DNA from: Streptomyces sp. NBC_00193
GTDB lineage: Bacteria; Actinomycetota; Actinomycetes; Streptomycetales; Streptomycetaceae
Direction: 5' to 3'
Assembly (NCBI RefSeq): GCF_026342735.1
Contig: NZ_JAPEMM010000002.1
Span: forward strand, 620,001 to 684,000
Length of the DNA stretch: 64,000 nt
Program-made: the position numbers and the translations under genes
Part shown: one piece after another, positions 16,979-25,320 of the stretch
Layout: each line of letters opens with the position of its first letter
Position numbering within the stretch: the first letter of the stretch is position 1
Notes under the pieces: model-generated
What the model saw: only the letters and a program-made list of their open reading frames with translations
Told to the model about the DNA's origin: nothing
The model's database searches: none

Positions 16979-17707
16979 CTACGGTGCGAGCACGTCCAGT
17001 TCCTCCAGCGCGCCCACCGCGATCTGCCGCGTCAGCGCCTCCGCGGCCACCGCATCCCCCTCCCGCACGGCCTCGGCCACCCGCACGTGCAGGGTGACGG
17101 CCGCCGGGTCGGGGTCGTGGAACATCACCGCGTGCCGGGTGCGCCCGGTCAGGACCTCGGCGACGACGTCGCCGAGCCGCGCGAACATCTCGTTGCCGGA
17201 GGCGTTGAGCACGATCCGGTGGAAGGCGATGTCGTGGTGGAGGTACCCGTCGAGCTGGTGGCCGCGTGAGGTGCGGACCATGCCCAGGGCCGCCTCGGTG
17301 AGATCGGCGCACTGCTCCGGGGTGGCCCGGAGCGCCGCGAGTCCGGCCGCGACCGGTTCGACGGCCGAGCGCAGCACGGTGAGGGAACGCAGCTGGCGTG
17401 GGCGGTCCGCGCCGGCGAGGCGCCAGCGGATGACGCGCGGGTCGTAGACGTTCCACTCCTCGGTGGGGCGGACGGTGACACCGACCCGGCGGCGGGACTC
17501 GACCAGCTGCATCGATTCCAGTACGCGGACCACCTCGCGGACCACGGTCCGCGAGGCGCCGAAGCGTTCGGCGATCTCGTCGGTGCGCAGCACGCTGCCG
17601 GGTGGGTGCTCCCCCGCCGTGATCGCCAGACCGAGTGTGTCCAGTACGTGGGAGTGGAGCCCTTGGCCGCCCGGCCCGTCCGGTCCGCCCGGCCCTTCAG
17701 TGGTCAT
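16979..17707 (-). CDS. gntR: FadR-type GntR regulator of gluconate genes
   Basis: A 242-residue regulator. The winged HTH (about 20-85, RTDEIAERFGASRTVVREVVRVLESM) is followed by a helical FCD effector domain with the metal ligands of FadR-type proteins (HHDIAFHRIVLNASGN and a late HVRVAEAV). It is divergent from gluconokinase and GntP, so the effector is most likely gluconate or 6-phosphogluconate and the genes its target. The ATG at 17707 is preferred. The shared intergenic region (17708-17858) is relatively AT-rich and contains the palindromes AGTACT (17775-17780) and TACGTA (17780-17785) as possible operator parts. Confidence 0.85.
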   Translation of the reverse strand: MTTEGPGGPDGPGGQGLHSHVLDTLGLAITAGEHPPGSVLRTDEIAERFGASRTVVREVVRVLESMQLVESRRRVGVTVRPTEEWNVYDPRVIRWRLAGADRPRQLRSLTVLRSAVEPVAAGLAALRATPEQCADLTEAALGMVRTSRGHQLDGYLHHDIAFHRIVLNASGNEMFARLGDVVAEVLTGRTRHAVMFHDPDPAAVTLHVRVAEAVREGDAVAAEALTRQIAVGALEELDVLAP

Positions 17708-17858
17708 GGCGTAAGCGTACGGTGACGCCCAGAGGGACAAAAGATGTGACGTTTTACCGAGGAACCCTTGAATAAGTACTACGTAATGCGTTTCAGTGGT
17801 GCACAGGCCTTCCGGGCCGATGTCAACGAGGACAAGAACGACGAGAACGAGGTGCGCG

Positions 17859-18374
17859 ATGACGCGCGTCATTGTGGTGATGGGCGTGGCCGGGACGGGA
17901 AAGACGACCGTGGGCCGGCTGCTCGCCGACGCGCTCGCCCTCCCCTACGCGGAGGGTGACGCCTTCCACCCGGCGGCCAACGTCGCCAAGATGTCCGCCG
18001 GCATCCCCCTGGACGACATGGACCGCCGGCCCTGGCTGGACTCGATCGGCGAGTGGATGCGCAACCGGGCCGGTGCCGGCGGCGGGGTCGTCTCCGCCTC
18101 CTCCCTCAAGCGGGCCTACCGGGACCGGCTCCGGGCCGTCGCGCCCGACACGGTCTTCGTCCACCTCACCGGCGACCGGCCGCTGATCGAGGAGCGCATG
18201 GCCGCGCGCAAGGGGCACTTCATGCCCACCACGCTGCTGGATTCGCAGTTCGCCGCCCTGGAGCCGCTCCAAAGCGACGAACTGGGCGTCCTCGTCGACG
18301 TGTCCGGAACCCCGGAGGAGATCACCGCACGGGCCCTGGCCGCGCTGCGCCGCCTCCGGGCCCCGGCCGCGTAA
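17859..18374 (+). CDS. gntK: Gluconokinase
   Basis: A 171-residue kinase of the P-loop GntK family, with VVMGVAGTGKTTVGRLLAD (residues 5-23) as Walker A, the family marks EGDAFHP and NVAKMSAGIPLDDMDRRPWL, and SSLKRAYRD. It phosphorylates D-gluconate to 6-phosphogluconate, feeding the pentose phosphate pathway. Length is typical. The ATG at 17859 is preceded by GAACGAGG. It lies 105 bases upstream of the GntP permease and divergent from GntR, a compact gluconate-use module. Confidence 0.93.
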   Translation: MTRVIVVMGVAGTGKTTVGRLLADALALPYAEGDAFHPAANVAKMSAGIPLDDMDRRPWLDSIGEWMRNRAGAGGGVVSASSLKRAYRDRLRAVAPDTVFVHLTGDRPLIEERMAARKGHFMPTTLLDSQFAALEPLQSDELGVLVDVSGTPEEITARALAALRRLRAPAA

Positions 18375-18479
18375 CCGCACGGGCCCCAACCCCGGCCCCT
18401 GCTAAGCGCCTTGCCCACTGCCCCCCCTGCCCCCTGCCCCTGCCCCTGCCCCGTACGCAAGAACGAAGGAACCGTCACC

Positions 18480-19877
18480 GTGACCAGTCTCAGCGTCGAG
18501 ACTCTGGCAGCGGCCGCCACCGAGCCGATCACCTCGGCCGGCAACACCCAGCTGGGGATAGCCGTCCTCGCGGGCATCGCCGTCATCGTCCTGCTCATCA
18601 CCCGCCTCAAGCTGCACGCCTTCCTGGCGCTGACGCTCGGCTCGCTCGCCCTCGGGGTGTTCGCCGGCGCTCCCCTGGCCAAGACCGTGTCGAGCTTCAC
18701 GGCCGGGCTCGGCTCCACCGTCGCGGGCGTCGGCGTACTCATCGCGCTCGGCGCCATCCTCGGGAAGCTGCTCGCCGACTCGGGCGGCGCGGACGAGATC
18801 GTGGACACCATCCTGGCCCGCGCCAAGGGCCGGGCCATGCCGTGGGCGATGGTGCTGATCGCCTCGGTGATCGGCCTCCCGCTCTTCTTCGAGGTCGGCA
18901 TCGTGCTGCTGATCCCGGTGGTCCTGCTGGTGGCCAAGCGGGGCAACTACTCGCTCATGCGGATCGGCATCCCCGCGCTGGCCGGCCTGTCCGTGATGCA
19001 CGGGCTGATCCCGCCACACCCCGGGCCGCTGGTCGCCATCGACGCCCTGCACGCCAACCTCGGCCTCACCCTCGCGCTCGGCGTGCTCGTCGCCCTCCCG
19101 ACCGTCGTCATCGCGGGTCCGCTGTTCTCCCGCTACGCGGCCCGGTGGGTGGACATCCCGGCGCCCGAGCACATGGTCCCGCAGCGGCCCTCGGCGGAGC
19201 TGGAGCACCGCCCGCGCTTCGCGGCGACGGTCTTCACCGTGCTGCTGCCCGTGGTCCTGATGCTGATGAAGGCCCTGGTCGACATCGTGGTCGACGACCC
19301 GGCCGACGCGGTCCAGCGGGTCACCGACGTGGCGGGCTCACCCCTGATCGCGCTGCTCGCGGCGGTGCTCGTGGGCATGTTCACCCTCGGCCGGGCGGCC
19401 GGCTTCACCAAGGCGCGGCTGTCCGTGACGGTGGAGAAGTCGCTGGCCCCGATCGCGGGCATCCTGCTGATCGTGGGTGCGGGCGGCGGTTTCAAGGCGA
19501 CGCTGATCGACGTGGGCGTCGGCCAGATGATCATGGACCTGTCCGAGAACTGGGCGATACCCACCCTCCTGCTGGCCTGGCTCATCGCGGTCGCCATCCG
19601 CCTGGCGACCGGCTCGGCCACGGTCGCCACCATCTCGGCGGCCGGTCTGGTCGCCCCGCTCGCGGCGGGCATGTCCTCCACGGAGACCGCCCTGCTGGTG
19701 CTCGCCATCGGAGCCGGGTCGCTGTTCTTCAGCCACGTCAACGACGCCGGGTTCTGGCTCGTGAAGGAGTACTTCGGCATGACGGTCGGCCAGACCCTCA
19801 AGACCTGGTCGGTGATGGAGACCATCATCTCGGTGGTCGGCCTGGCCTTCGTCCTGCTGCTGTCACTGATCCTCTGA
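18480..19877 (+). CDS. gntP: Gluconate:H+ symporter, GntP family
   Basis: A 465-residue membrane protein with about 12-14 helices and GntP family motifs: GLPLFFEVGIVLLIPVV, GLIPPHPGPLVAID, GAGGGFKATL and ATGSATVATISAAGLVAP. It imports gluconate into the cell. The GTG at 18480 follows AAGGA at a 9-base distance and keeps the usual N-terminus; a longer reading would add a Pro/Cys-rich segment translated from a C-tract and is unlikely. It forms an operon with gntK. Confidence 0.92.
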   Translation: MTSLSVETLAAAATEPITSAGNTQLGIAVLAGIAVIVLLITRLKLHAFLALTLGSLALGVFAGAPLAKTVSSFTAGLGSTVAGVGVLIALGAILGKLLADSGGADEIVDTILARAKGRAMPWAMVLIASVIGLPLFFEVGIVLLIPVVLLVAKRGNYSLMRIGIPALAGLSVMHGLIPPHPGPLVAIDALHANLGLTLALGVLVALPTVVIAGPLFSRYAARWVDIPAPEHMVPQRPSAELEHRPRFAATVFTVLLPVVLMLMKALVDIVVDDPADAVQRVTDVAGSPLIALLAAVLVGMFTLGRAAGFTKARLSVTVEKSLAPIAGILLIVGAGGGFKATLIDVGVGQMIMDLSENWAIPTLLLAWLIAVAIRLATGSATVATISAAGLVAPLAAGMSSTETALLVLAIGAGSLFFSHVNDAGFWLVKEYFGMTVGQTLKTWSVMETIISVVGLAFVLLLSLIL

Positions 19878-19897
19878 CCTCCCGCCGGGTCAGCCGG

Positions 19898-20182
19898 TCA
19901 GCGGACCCTCCGGTGCCTGCCCCGCGTCCCCTCCCGGGATCCGGGGCAGGCCAGTTGGGCCGCCGCCAGGTCGAAGCCGCCCGCCGCAGTGGCGCAGCGC
20001 TCGGCCAGGGACTCCACCTCGGCGCGGAAGGCGTCGCCCCCCGGGCCCTGCCAGCGCAGGTCCCCGGCGGCCCGGCGCAGCCGCTCGGCGTGCGAACGCA
20101 GGGCGGCCGAGTGGGCGCGCAGGCCCTCGGCCGGGGCCGGACGGGTCTCGGACCGGGGCGCGGGCCCGGCGGTGTCCGTCAC
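19898..20182 (-). CDS. Small WXG100-like protein
   Basis: A 94-residue mostly helical protein with two amphipathic helices around a WQG turn (DLRWQGPGGDAFRAEVESL), the signature of WXG100/ESAT-6-like secreted proteins or toxin-immunity chaperones. No C-terminal YxxxD/E export motif is evident. Its start (GTG) overlaps the stop of the alpha/beta-hydrolase gene (GTGA), so the two are co-translated. It may be the helical partner that pairs with the hydrolase. It is convergent with gntP. Confidence 0.7.
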   Translation of the reverse strand: MTDTAGPAPRSETRPAPAEGLRAHSAALRSHAERLRRAAGDLRWQGPGGDAFRAEVESLAERCATAAGGFDLAAAQLACPGSREGTRGRHRRVR

Positions 20183-21336
20183 TGGGGCCGCCCCGGAACG
20201 TAGACGTCGGGGTGGCCGGGCAGCCGTACGAGGTGGCTTCCGGTGACCCGGCCCCCGAAGGCGGCGAGGGCCGCCGCCGGACCCGGCTCGGGGCCGGAGC
20301 CCACCCAGGTGACCCGGTACACGGTGGTGAACTCCCGGCTCCCGGCGAGCCGTCCGGCCGTCCGGGCGCCCGGACCGTGGCCGAGCAGGGCGAGTTCGGT
20401 CCCGGACGGCACGAGGCGGCGTACGGTCGCGGCCACGTCCCGGACGTGCGCGGCCGGATCCTCGTACGGGGCATCCGCGCGGCCGGACTCCGTTGGTGGT
20501 CCGGCGAGTTGCAGCACGCACCGCTCGACCCCGTCCGGTCCGACGACCTGCTGGAGCAGGACCGCGCCGGGGGATCCGCCGATCCGGTCGGCATTGCCCC
20601 GGTACCCGGCCGGGGTGCCGGTGGTGTCCAGTTCGGCGAGGAGGCGGCTCCCCGGCTCGGAGCAGGCGGGCCCCCGGTCGAAGAAGGCCCGCAGGGCGGC
20701 GCCGATCCCGAGGAGCGGCTCGGCGGCCACGGCCCTGCCGGTGGCGACCTGCCAGCCGGCGTGGTCGTTGAACGGGTTGTCGTCGGTCAGCGCGTTCCAG
20801 GCCAGGATGTCGGCGAAGGAGGGGTTCAGCAGCGCGAAGGCGGGCCCCTCGCCGCGTCGGCGCACGAGCTCGCGGAACGCCCGGGCGGCGTCCGCCTGCC
20901 GGTCCTCCTCCACCGCGAGGAACACCTCGGCGGCGTCCGGGTCCGCCGACCTCGCCGGGTTACGGGTGCTCTCGGCCCGGATCCGGCCCTTGAGGCCGCA
21001 CACCGCGAGGCTGACGGCGAGGCTCTCCCGGCCGGTGAAGACCCCCGCGAGCCACCCGGCCCGCGCCACGCCCCGCCCCCGCGCGGCCCAGCCGAGTCCG
21101 GCCGGGTCGGTGAGGGCGCGCAGCAGCGTACGCCAGGCCGCGCGGCGGCGGCTGCCGAGGCCCAGCGCGGTGACCGGGAGCCGGGAGCCGAGGGCGAGCC
21201 GGGAGGCGTAGTGGGCGGCTTCGCCGACGGCGTCGGCCGCCTCGGCCAGCTCCCGGCACAGGGCGCCCAGTTGGTCGGCGTCCGGGTCGGTGGGCGCGGA
21301 GGTCGCGGAGGTCCCGGGGGTCGCGGCGTCGGACAT
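20179..21336 (-). CDS. Alpha/beta hydrolase-like protein (DUF1023 type)
   Basis: A 385-residue protein without an obvious signal peptide. The N-terminal 200 residues are helical; the C-terminal part has an alpha/beta-hydrolase-like core with a LALLGHGPGARTAGRLAG elbow. The usual nucleophile Ser (GHSxG) is here Gly (GHGPG), so catalysis is doubtful. The ATG at 21336 is the first good start. It is coupled by GTGA overlap to the WXG-like gene. Streptomyces often pairs WXG-like helical domains with DUF1023 hydrolases. Confidence 0.7.
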   Translation of the reverse strand: MSDAATPGTSATSAPTDPDADQLGALCRELAEAADAVGEAAHYASRLALGSRLPVTALGLGSRRRAAWRTLLRALTDPAGLGWAARGRGVARAGWLAGVFTGRESLAVSLAVCGLKGRIRAESTRNPARSADPDAAEVFLAVEEDRQADAARAFRELVRRRGEGPAFALLNPSFADILAWNALTDDNPFNDHAGWQVATGRAVAAEPLLGIGAALRAFFDRGPACSEPGSRLLAELDTTGTPAGYRGNADRIGGSPGAVLLQQVVGPDGVERCVLQLAGPPTESGRADAPYEDPAAHVRDVAATVRRLVPSGTELALLGHGPGARTAGRLAGSREFTTVYRVTWVGSGPEPGPAAALAAFGGRVTGSHLVRLPGHPDVYVPGRPQ

Positions 21337-21424
21337 GGATTCCTCGTCGGGTCGGATGAACGTCGGGCAGGACGGGGCGGGGCGAACGGGTCGGCAGACA
21401 GCGCGGACAGGGCCGGTGGTGGGG

Positions 21425-22669
21425 TCAGCGGCGGGTCAGGCGCAGGCGGATGCCTTGCGGATCCAGGGCCGCGGGGAGCGGGCCGAGGGGGTCGAGCAGG
21501 GGCCGGACGGGCCGGACCCGGTGTCCGCGCAGCACCTCCGCGCAGAGCGCCGCGGTGACCAGCAGGCCGAGCTGTTCACCGGGGCAGCGTCCGCCCGCAT
21601 GGCTGAACGGGGCCATCCGGACGTCCCGGTCCGCTTCGCGCGAGGCCCACCGGCCGGGTACGAAGACGTGCGCGGCGGGCACGTGTTCGGGGTCGCGCTG
21701 GTGGAACAGCACGGGCAGCACCACGCAGGTCCCGGCGGGATGCCGCACGCCCCGCCATTCGGTTTCGGCCCGGGTGATCCGTATCAGGTCGGGCACGGCC
21801 GGGTAGAGGCGCAGCGATTCCCTGACGCAGGCCCGCAGCCGGGGCAACGCCCCCTGGGCGGCGCCCTGCGCCCATCCGGCGGCCCGGGCCTCGGCGGCGA
21901 CGGCGTCCTGTTCGGCCGGGTGGGCGCCGAGGAGCAGCAGGGTGCGCAGCAGGACGCCGGGGACGAGGTCGAAGGCCGCCAGCCACTGGCGGACCTGCCC
22001 GACCGGGTCCGGCCCGGCCGGCCCGCAGAAGGGCTCCGCGTGGCGGCGGGCCCGCCCGATGAGGGTGTGCGGCTCCGCGAGGTCGGCGTACGCGGCGATG
22101 CGCGCGCCGGCCCGCTCGTGGAAACGCCCGAGCCGGCGGCCGAGTTCCGCGTCCTCGGCGGCCGCGTCGCCGAGGACGATGCGCCGGGCCGCGCGGGCCA
22201 CGGAGTGCCGGACGCGGGCGAGTTCGAGGGAGCCGCCGGCCGTCAGGCGCCGCGCCTCGTCGGCGAGGACCGAGAGGAACGCCCCGCACGAGGGGTGCAC
22301 CGCCAGCCCCGCGGCGAGCACGGAGTCGTCGACCGCCCGCCGCTCGTCGCGGAGCCCGGCGTGGGCGCAGCCGTCCGTGCCGGCGGCGGCCCGGCCGAGG
22401 GAGCCGACGGGTTCGGCGTAGAACTGCCGGATGTCCTGCGGATCGAGGATGAGCAGGACGGTGCCGGTCAGCCCCCGTACGAGCACGGGCGCCCCGCCGT
22501 GCCGGTCGCGCAGCGCCCGCAGGGTGGCGGCGGACCAGCGGGGCCGGTCCGGGCCCGCGTGCCCGCGCGCCGCACGGGGGCGGGCGCTCACGAAGCCCCG
22601 TACCAGTGCGGGCAGGGTGTGGGCGGCGGCGAACCGGGCGCTCTCTCCGCGCCCCGCCCGCGCCGTCAT
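21425..22669 (-). CDS. Cytochrome P450
   Basis: A 414-residue P450. The haem loop is FSHAGGRCPGEQLG with Cys362. The K-helix ExxR is ESLRLYP, and PERF-like FVPGRWAS is present. The I helix (AAFDLVPGVLLRTLLLLGAHP) lacks the usual A/G-G-x-D/E-T/S acid-alcohol pair, so oxygen activation may differ. Its ATG overlaps the stop of a 23-codon leader ORF that has the strong Shine-Dalgarno, so it is translated by coupling. No ferredoxin or reductase gene is nearby. The substrate is unknown. Confidence 0.88.
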   Translation of the reverse strand: MTARAGRGESARFAAAHTLPALVRGFVSARPRAARGHAGPDRPRWSAATLRALRDRHGGAPVLVRGLTGTVLLILDPQDIRQFYAEPVGSLGRAAAGTDGCAHAGLRDERRAVDDSVLAAGLAVHPSCGAFLSVLADEARRLTAGGSLELARVRHSVARAARRIVLGDAAAEDAELGRRLGRFHERAGARIAAYADLAEPHTLIGRARRHAEPFCGPAGPDPVGQVRQWLAAFDLVPGVLLRTLLLLGAHPAEQDAVAAEARAAGWAQGAAQGALPRLRACVRESLRLYPAVPDLIRITRAETEWRGVRHPAGTCVVLPVLFHQRDPEHVPAAHVFVPGRWASREADRDVRMAPFSHAGGRCPGEQLGLLVTAALCAEVLRGHRVRPVRPLLDPLGPLPAALDPQGIRLRLTRR

Positions 22670-22737
22670 ACGGGTGCCTCCGCGGCCGGGGCCGGTGGCG
22701 TGCGCGCACCGCGGGCGGTCTCGTGAGCCGTACGCAT
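22666..22737 (-). CDS. 23-codon leader ORF coupled to P450
   Basis: The ORF starts with ATG at 22737, 7 bases after GGAGGT, and encodes MRTAHETARGARTPPAPAAEAPV. Its TGA overlaps the P450 ATG (ATGA). No Shine-Dalgarno lies directly before the P450, so ribosomes arriving from the small ORF probably start the P450. The peptide has no aromatic residue or Cys, so it does not look like a P450-modified RiPP precursor. Confidence 0.6.
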   Translation of the reverse strand: MRTAHETARGARTPPAPAAEAPV

Positions 22738-22761
22738 TGGTGTACCTCCGCGCAGCCTGCA

Positions 22762-22799
22762 GTCGACGTTCGGTGATCTCGCGCTCACCGTACGTCGAC
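22762..22799. promoter_or_regulatory. Imperfect dyad upstream of the P450 unit
   Basis: GTCGACG (22762-22768) pairs with CGTCGAC (22793-22799). A 3-base mismatch and GGTGA/TCACC (2272-76 and 85-89 of the 227xx block) lie inside, with an 8-base loop. It stands 25 bases upstream of the leader ORF and could be a hairpin or a regulator site. Confidence 0.5.
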
Positions 22800-22856
22800 C
22801 GTCCCGGCTCCGCGCTCCGAGGACCACGAGGGGGGTACGCGAGGCCCACGGGCGGG

Positions 22857-23420
22857 CTACGGACGGAACGGCGCGCCCGGTTCGGGATCGGGACCGCGAT
22901 CGAGGCCGGAGGCAGGGTCGAGGTCGACCAGCAGTGCGGCGATCTCCGGGCCGGCGGCGAGGTAGTCCGTGAAGGTCTCGTTGTACAGGGCCCAGGGGGA
23001 GCGTCCGCGGCGGACGAGGCCGATGGCGGCGGCCGGCGCGAGGCCGCCCTCCACGAGGCACTGGGCGACGACCAGGCCGGAGCGGTTGTAGCCGGAATGG
23101 CAGCGCACCAGGATCCGCCGTCCGGAGTCGAGGGCGCGACGGGCGGCGCCGGCGAGCCGGAGGACGGTGCGCAGCTGCGCGCCGGTGAGCGGGGCGTCGG
23201 GCAACTCGCCGACCAGGTGTTCCACGCGGGGGTCGGGGCCGTGGCCGGGGCGGGTGAAGAGGCTGATGACGAGGTCGAACTCGGCTCCGACGACGACCGG
23301 GCGCAGCTCCCCCGCCGGGTCGGTCCAGTAGTGGCCGCCCATCCACAGGCCGGGGGCGATCTCGTCCCAGGGACTCTGCGGACCGGGTACGTCACGGTCC
23401 TTCTGCCGGGTCTTCTTCAT
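22857..23420 (-). CDS. Dual-specificity/tyrosine phosphatase-like protein
   Basis: A 187-residue protein. The phosphatase loop is VRCHSGYNRSGLVVA, matching CX5R(S/T) with the Cys and Arg of cysteine-based phosphatases; the usual His before the Cys is replaced by Arg. Earlier segments FDLVISLFTRPG and a general-acid region are visible. It could dephosphorylate proteins or small substrates. The ATG at 23420 is preceded by GGAG; the in-frame ATG at 23450 has no ribosome site. Confidence 0.82.
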   Translation of the reverse strand: MKKTRQKDRDVPGPQSPWDEIAPGLWMGGHYWTDPAGELRPVVVGAEFDLVISLFTRPGHGPDPRVEHLVGELPDAPLTGAQLRTVLRLAGAARRALDSGRRILVRCHSGYNRSGLVVAQCLVEGGLAPAAAIGLVRRGRSPWALYNETFTDYLAAGPEIAALLVDLDPASGLDRGPDPEPGAPFRP

Positions 23421-23472
23421 CGAACTCCGAAGATACCTCCGGAGACGCAATGGCGTTCCCCCGGAGGGGAGT

Positions 23473-24309
23473 TCAGGCGAAGACCGCTTCGCGGAAGGCG
23501 GTGCGGAGCGGGGCCGACGGGGTGGTGGGGAGGAGGGTCGCCCAGCGCCGCCCGCGCGGGGAGATCCACAGGGCCGGGCCGTCGCCGTGGGACCAGGATC
23601 CGTGCGCGCCGGGGTGCCAGAGGAGGCCCCGGGCGGGCAGGAGTTCGCCGGTGCGGATGCGCAGGGACTGCTCGGTCCAGGCCCGGCTGACGGGTCCGCC
23701 CGCCGGGGCGAGGAGGTGACTCAGGAACCGGCCGAGGTCGGCGGCGGACGCGCGCAGGGTCCCGTCGGCGGCGATACCCGTACGGGTCATGCCGAGCGGC
23801 CCCCAGATCCGGTCGGCGGCGAACCCCGCGAGGGGGCTGCCGCACAGCCGCTCGGCGAGCCCGGTGAGCGCGGGCGACACCCCGGATCCGTGGGTGAGCA
23901 GCTGGTGCGCGGTGGTTCCGGCTGGCAGGCCGTCGCCCGCCCCGTAGGCGGTGAGCGGGGTGTGCAGGGCCAGCTCCCCCGCGTCCACGAGCATCCCGAT
24001 GACGGGCCAGACGACCAGCACACCCGCCAGTGCGCCGACATCGGCTGCGCCGACGCACCCACCGGCCCGCCCTCCGGGCCCGGCGACGGGGCCGGGCTCG
24101 AATCCGCCAGCGGCCCCGGCCCCGGCCTCGACCACCGCGTACGGCCCCTCGGGGCCCCCGATCGCCCAGCCGGCCCCCGGGTCCGCGTCGCGGACGAGGG
24201 ACCCGATCCGGTCGGCGCGGCCGACCGGCGTGTGCTGCGTGAGAGGCTCGGGCCGCTCGGGCCGCTCGGGCCGCTCGGCCTGCTCGGCCCGGTCGCTCTG
24301 AAGCGTCAT
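23473..24309 (-). CDS. Serine beta-lactamase-fold pseudoenzyme
   Basis: A 278-residue protein that aligns with the class C beta-lactamase/serine hydrolase family (ML-VDAGELALHTPLTAYG, THQLLTHGSG-like, RIWGPLGMTRTG, LSHLLAPAGG). The active-site positions are lost: where SxxK should lie, the sequence reads GALAGVLVV; the YxN region is absent; the KTG/HTG motif is HGDG. No signal peptide is visible. It probably has a binding or regulatory role. The short Glu/Arg/Pro-rich repeat after the start comes from tandem DNA repeats around 24240-24290. Confidence 0.75.
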   Translation of the reverse strand: MTLQSDRAEQAERPERPERPEPLTQHTPVGRADRIGSLVRDADPGAGWAIGGPEGPYAVVEAGAGAAGGFEPGPVAGPGGRAGGCVGAADVGALAGVLVVWPVIGMLVDAGELALHTPLTAYGAGDGLPAGTTAHQLLTHGSGVSPALTGLAERLCGSPLAGFAADRIWGPLGMTRTGIAADGTLRASAADLGRFLSHLLAPAGGPVSRAWTEQSLRIRTGELLPARGLLWHPGAHGSWSHGDGPALWISPRGRRWATLLPTTPSAPLRTAFREAVFA

Positions 24310-24327
24310 GGTCAGCCACGGTACGGC

Positions 24328-24375
24328 GCCCGCCGCGGCCGGCCCAGCGCGTCGCGCGCTCCGGCCGCGGCGGGC
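24328..24375 (-). terminator. Terminator after the DUF4436 gene
   Basis: A 15-base perfect stem (24328-24342 with 24361-24375), bulge CCC, and a second 6-base stem AGCGCG/CGCGCT with loop TCG. It begins 25 bases past the DUF4436 stop in its direction of transcription. Confidence 0.75.
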
Positions 24376-24399
24376 CACCCGAATGCCCGGTGAGCCCCG

Positions 24400-25320
24400 T
24401 CAGGCCCGGCCCGGCCCGACCAGCCCCTCCGCCCCCTCCGCCCCCTCCGCCCCCTCCGCCGGAGGCTCCCGCTCCGCGCGGATGCCCGCGACCACCACGG
24501 TGATCAGGCAGAACGCGATGAGGATCTCCGCCCAGAGGAAGGCGAGGTAGTCGAGCAGACAGCCGATCGGCGGTGTGCCCGGGGCGGTGTTGCGGAAGGC
24601 CGCCAGGGCGAACAGGGTGGCGGCCATCCAGCCGAGGGCGGGCCAGGTGAGCCCCTTGCGGCGGGTGACGAGGAACCAGCCGCCGATCAGGACGGACACG
24701 GCGAGCGCCCACATCGCGATCATCATGAACACCGCGAACACGAGCACGCTGTTGGAGCGGGCCAGCCCGATGTCGAGGACGGCCGCGCCGTCGTCCGCCG
24801 TCGAGGCCTCCACCGTGGCCGCGAAGAGCACGTCGTTGTTGGAGAACAGGACCCGCACCGGAACCTTCTCGTGGCCCAGGACGGCCGCGAACTGCACGTC
24901 CGCCCCGTAGGCGTCGAAGGGGTAGTCCGTGATGGAGCCGCCCGTCAGGGCCACCGGCACGTCCAGGGTGGAGATGCGCTGGTGGGCCTTGAAGGTCAGG
25001 TCGCCGCGGGTGGCCGTCGAGGTCTGGAGGGTGAGGTCGTCGGCCGGAGCGATCCCGCCGCCCTCGGCCAGCGCCCCGCGGGGCGTGACCAGGACCCGCA
25101 GCACCAGTTCGCGCCCGGCGGCGTCGACGCGCTGGATCGTCGCCTCGACGTCCACCCGGTCCGGATCGGCCCGTCCCGCGGTGTGGACGGTGTCCTGGGC
25201 CTGGCGTTCGCCGAACTGCAGCCAGGCCCCGACGCCGACCGCCGCCACGATCGCCAGCAGGAGCAGACCCGGGAGCAGCGCGAAGCGCCGCCCGGACGGG
25301 CGGCGCCGCACTGCGCTCAC
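24400..25320 (-). CDS. DUF4436 membrane protein
   Basis: A 306-residue protein. One N-terminal helix (about 15-35) precedes an exported beta-rich domain (50-190, containing LSTSTATRGDL-like and the DYPFDAYGADVQFAA motif of the family). Three C-terminal helices follow (195-285, FAVFMMIAMWALAVS and later). The tail EGAEGAEGAEG is coded by a short tandem repeat (about 24420-24463). The GTG at 25320 overlaps the stop of agmatine deiminase, so they are co-translated. Function of DUF4436 is unknown. Confidence 0.83.
   Translation of the reverse strand: MSAVRRRPSGRRFALLPGLLLLAIVAAVGVGAWLQFGERQAQDTVHTAGRADPDRVDVEATIQRVDAAGRELVLRVLVTPRGALAEGGGIAPADDLTLQTSTATRGDLTFKAHQRISTLDVPVALTGGSITDYPFDAYGADVQFAAVLGHEKVPVRVLFSNNDVLFAATVEASTADDGAAVLDIGLARSNSVLVFAVFMMIAMWALAVSVLIGGWFLVTRRKGLTWPALGWMAATLFALAAFRNTAPGTPPIGCLLDYLAFLWAEILIAFCLITVVVAGIRAEREPPAEGAEGAEGAEGLVGPGRA

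Noticed and set aside
17768..17959. A 63-codon ORF starting MNKYYVMRFSG
   Set aside because: It overlaps the gluconokinase in another frame, and the gluconokinase is the recognisable gene.
22666..22737. P450-linked RiPP precursor (biarylitide-like)
   Set aside because: The peptide has no Tyr, Trp or Cys for cross-linking; a coupling leader explains it better.
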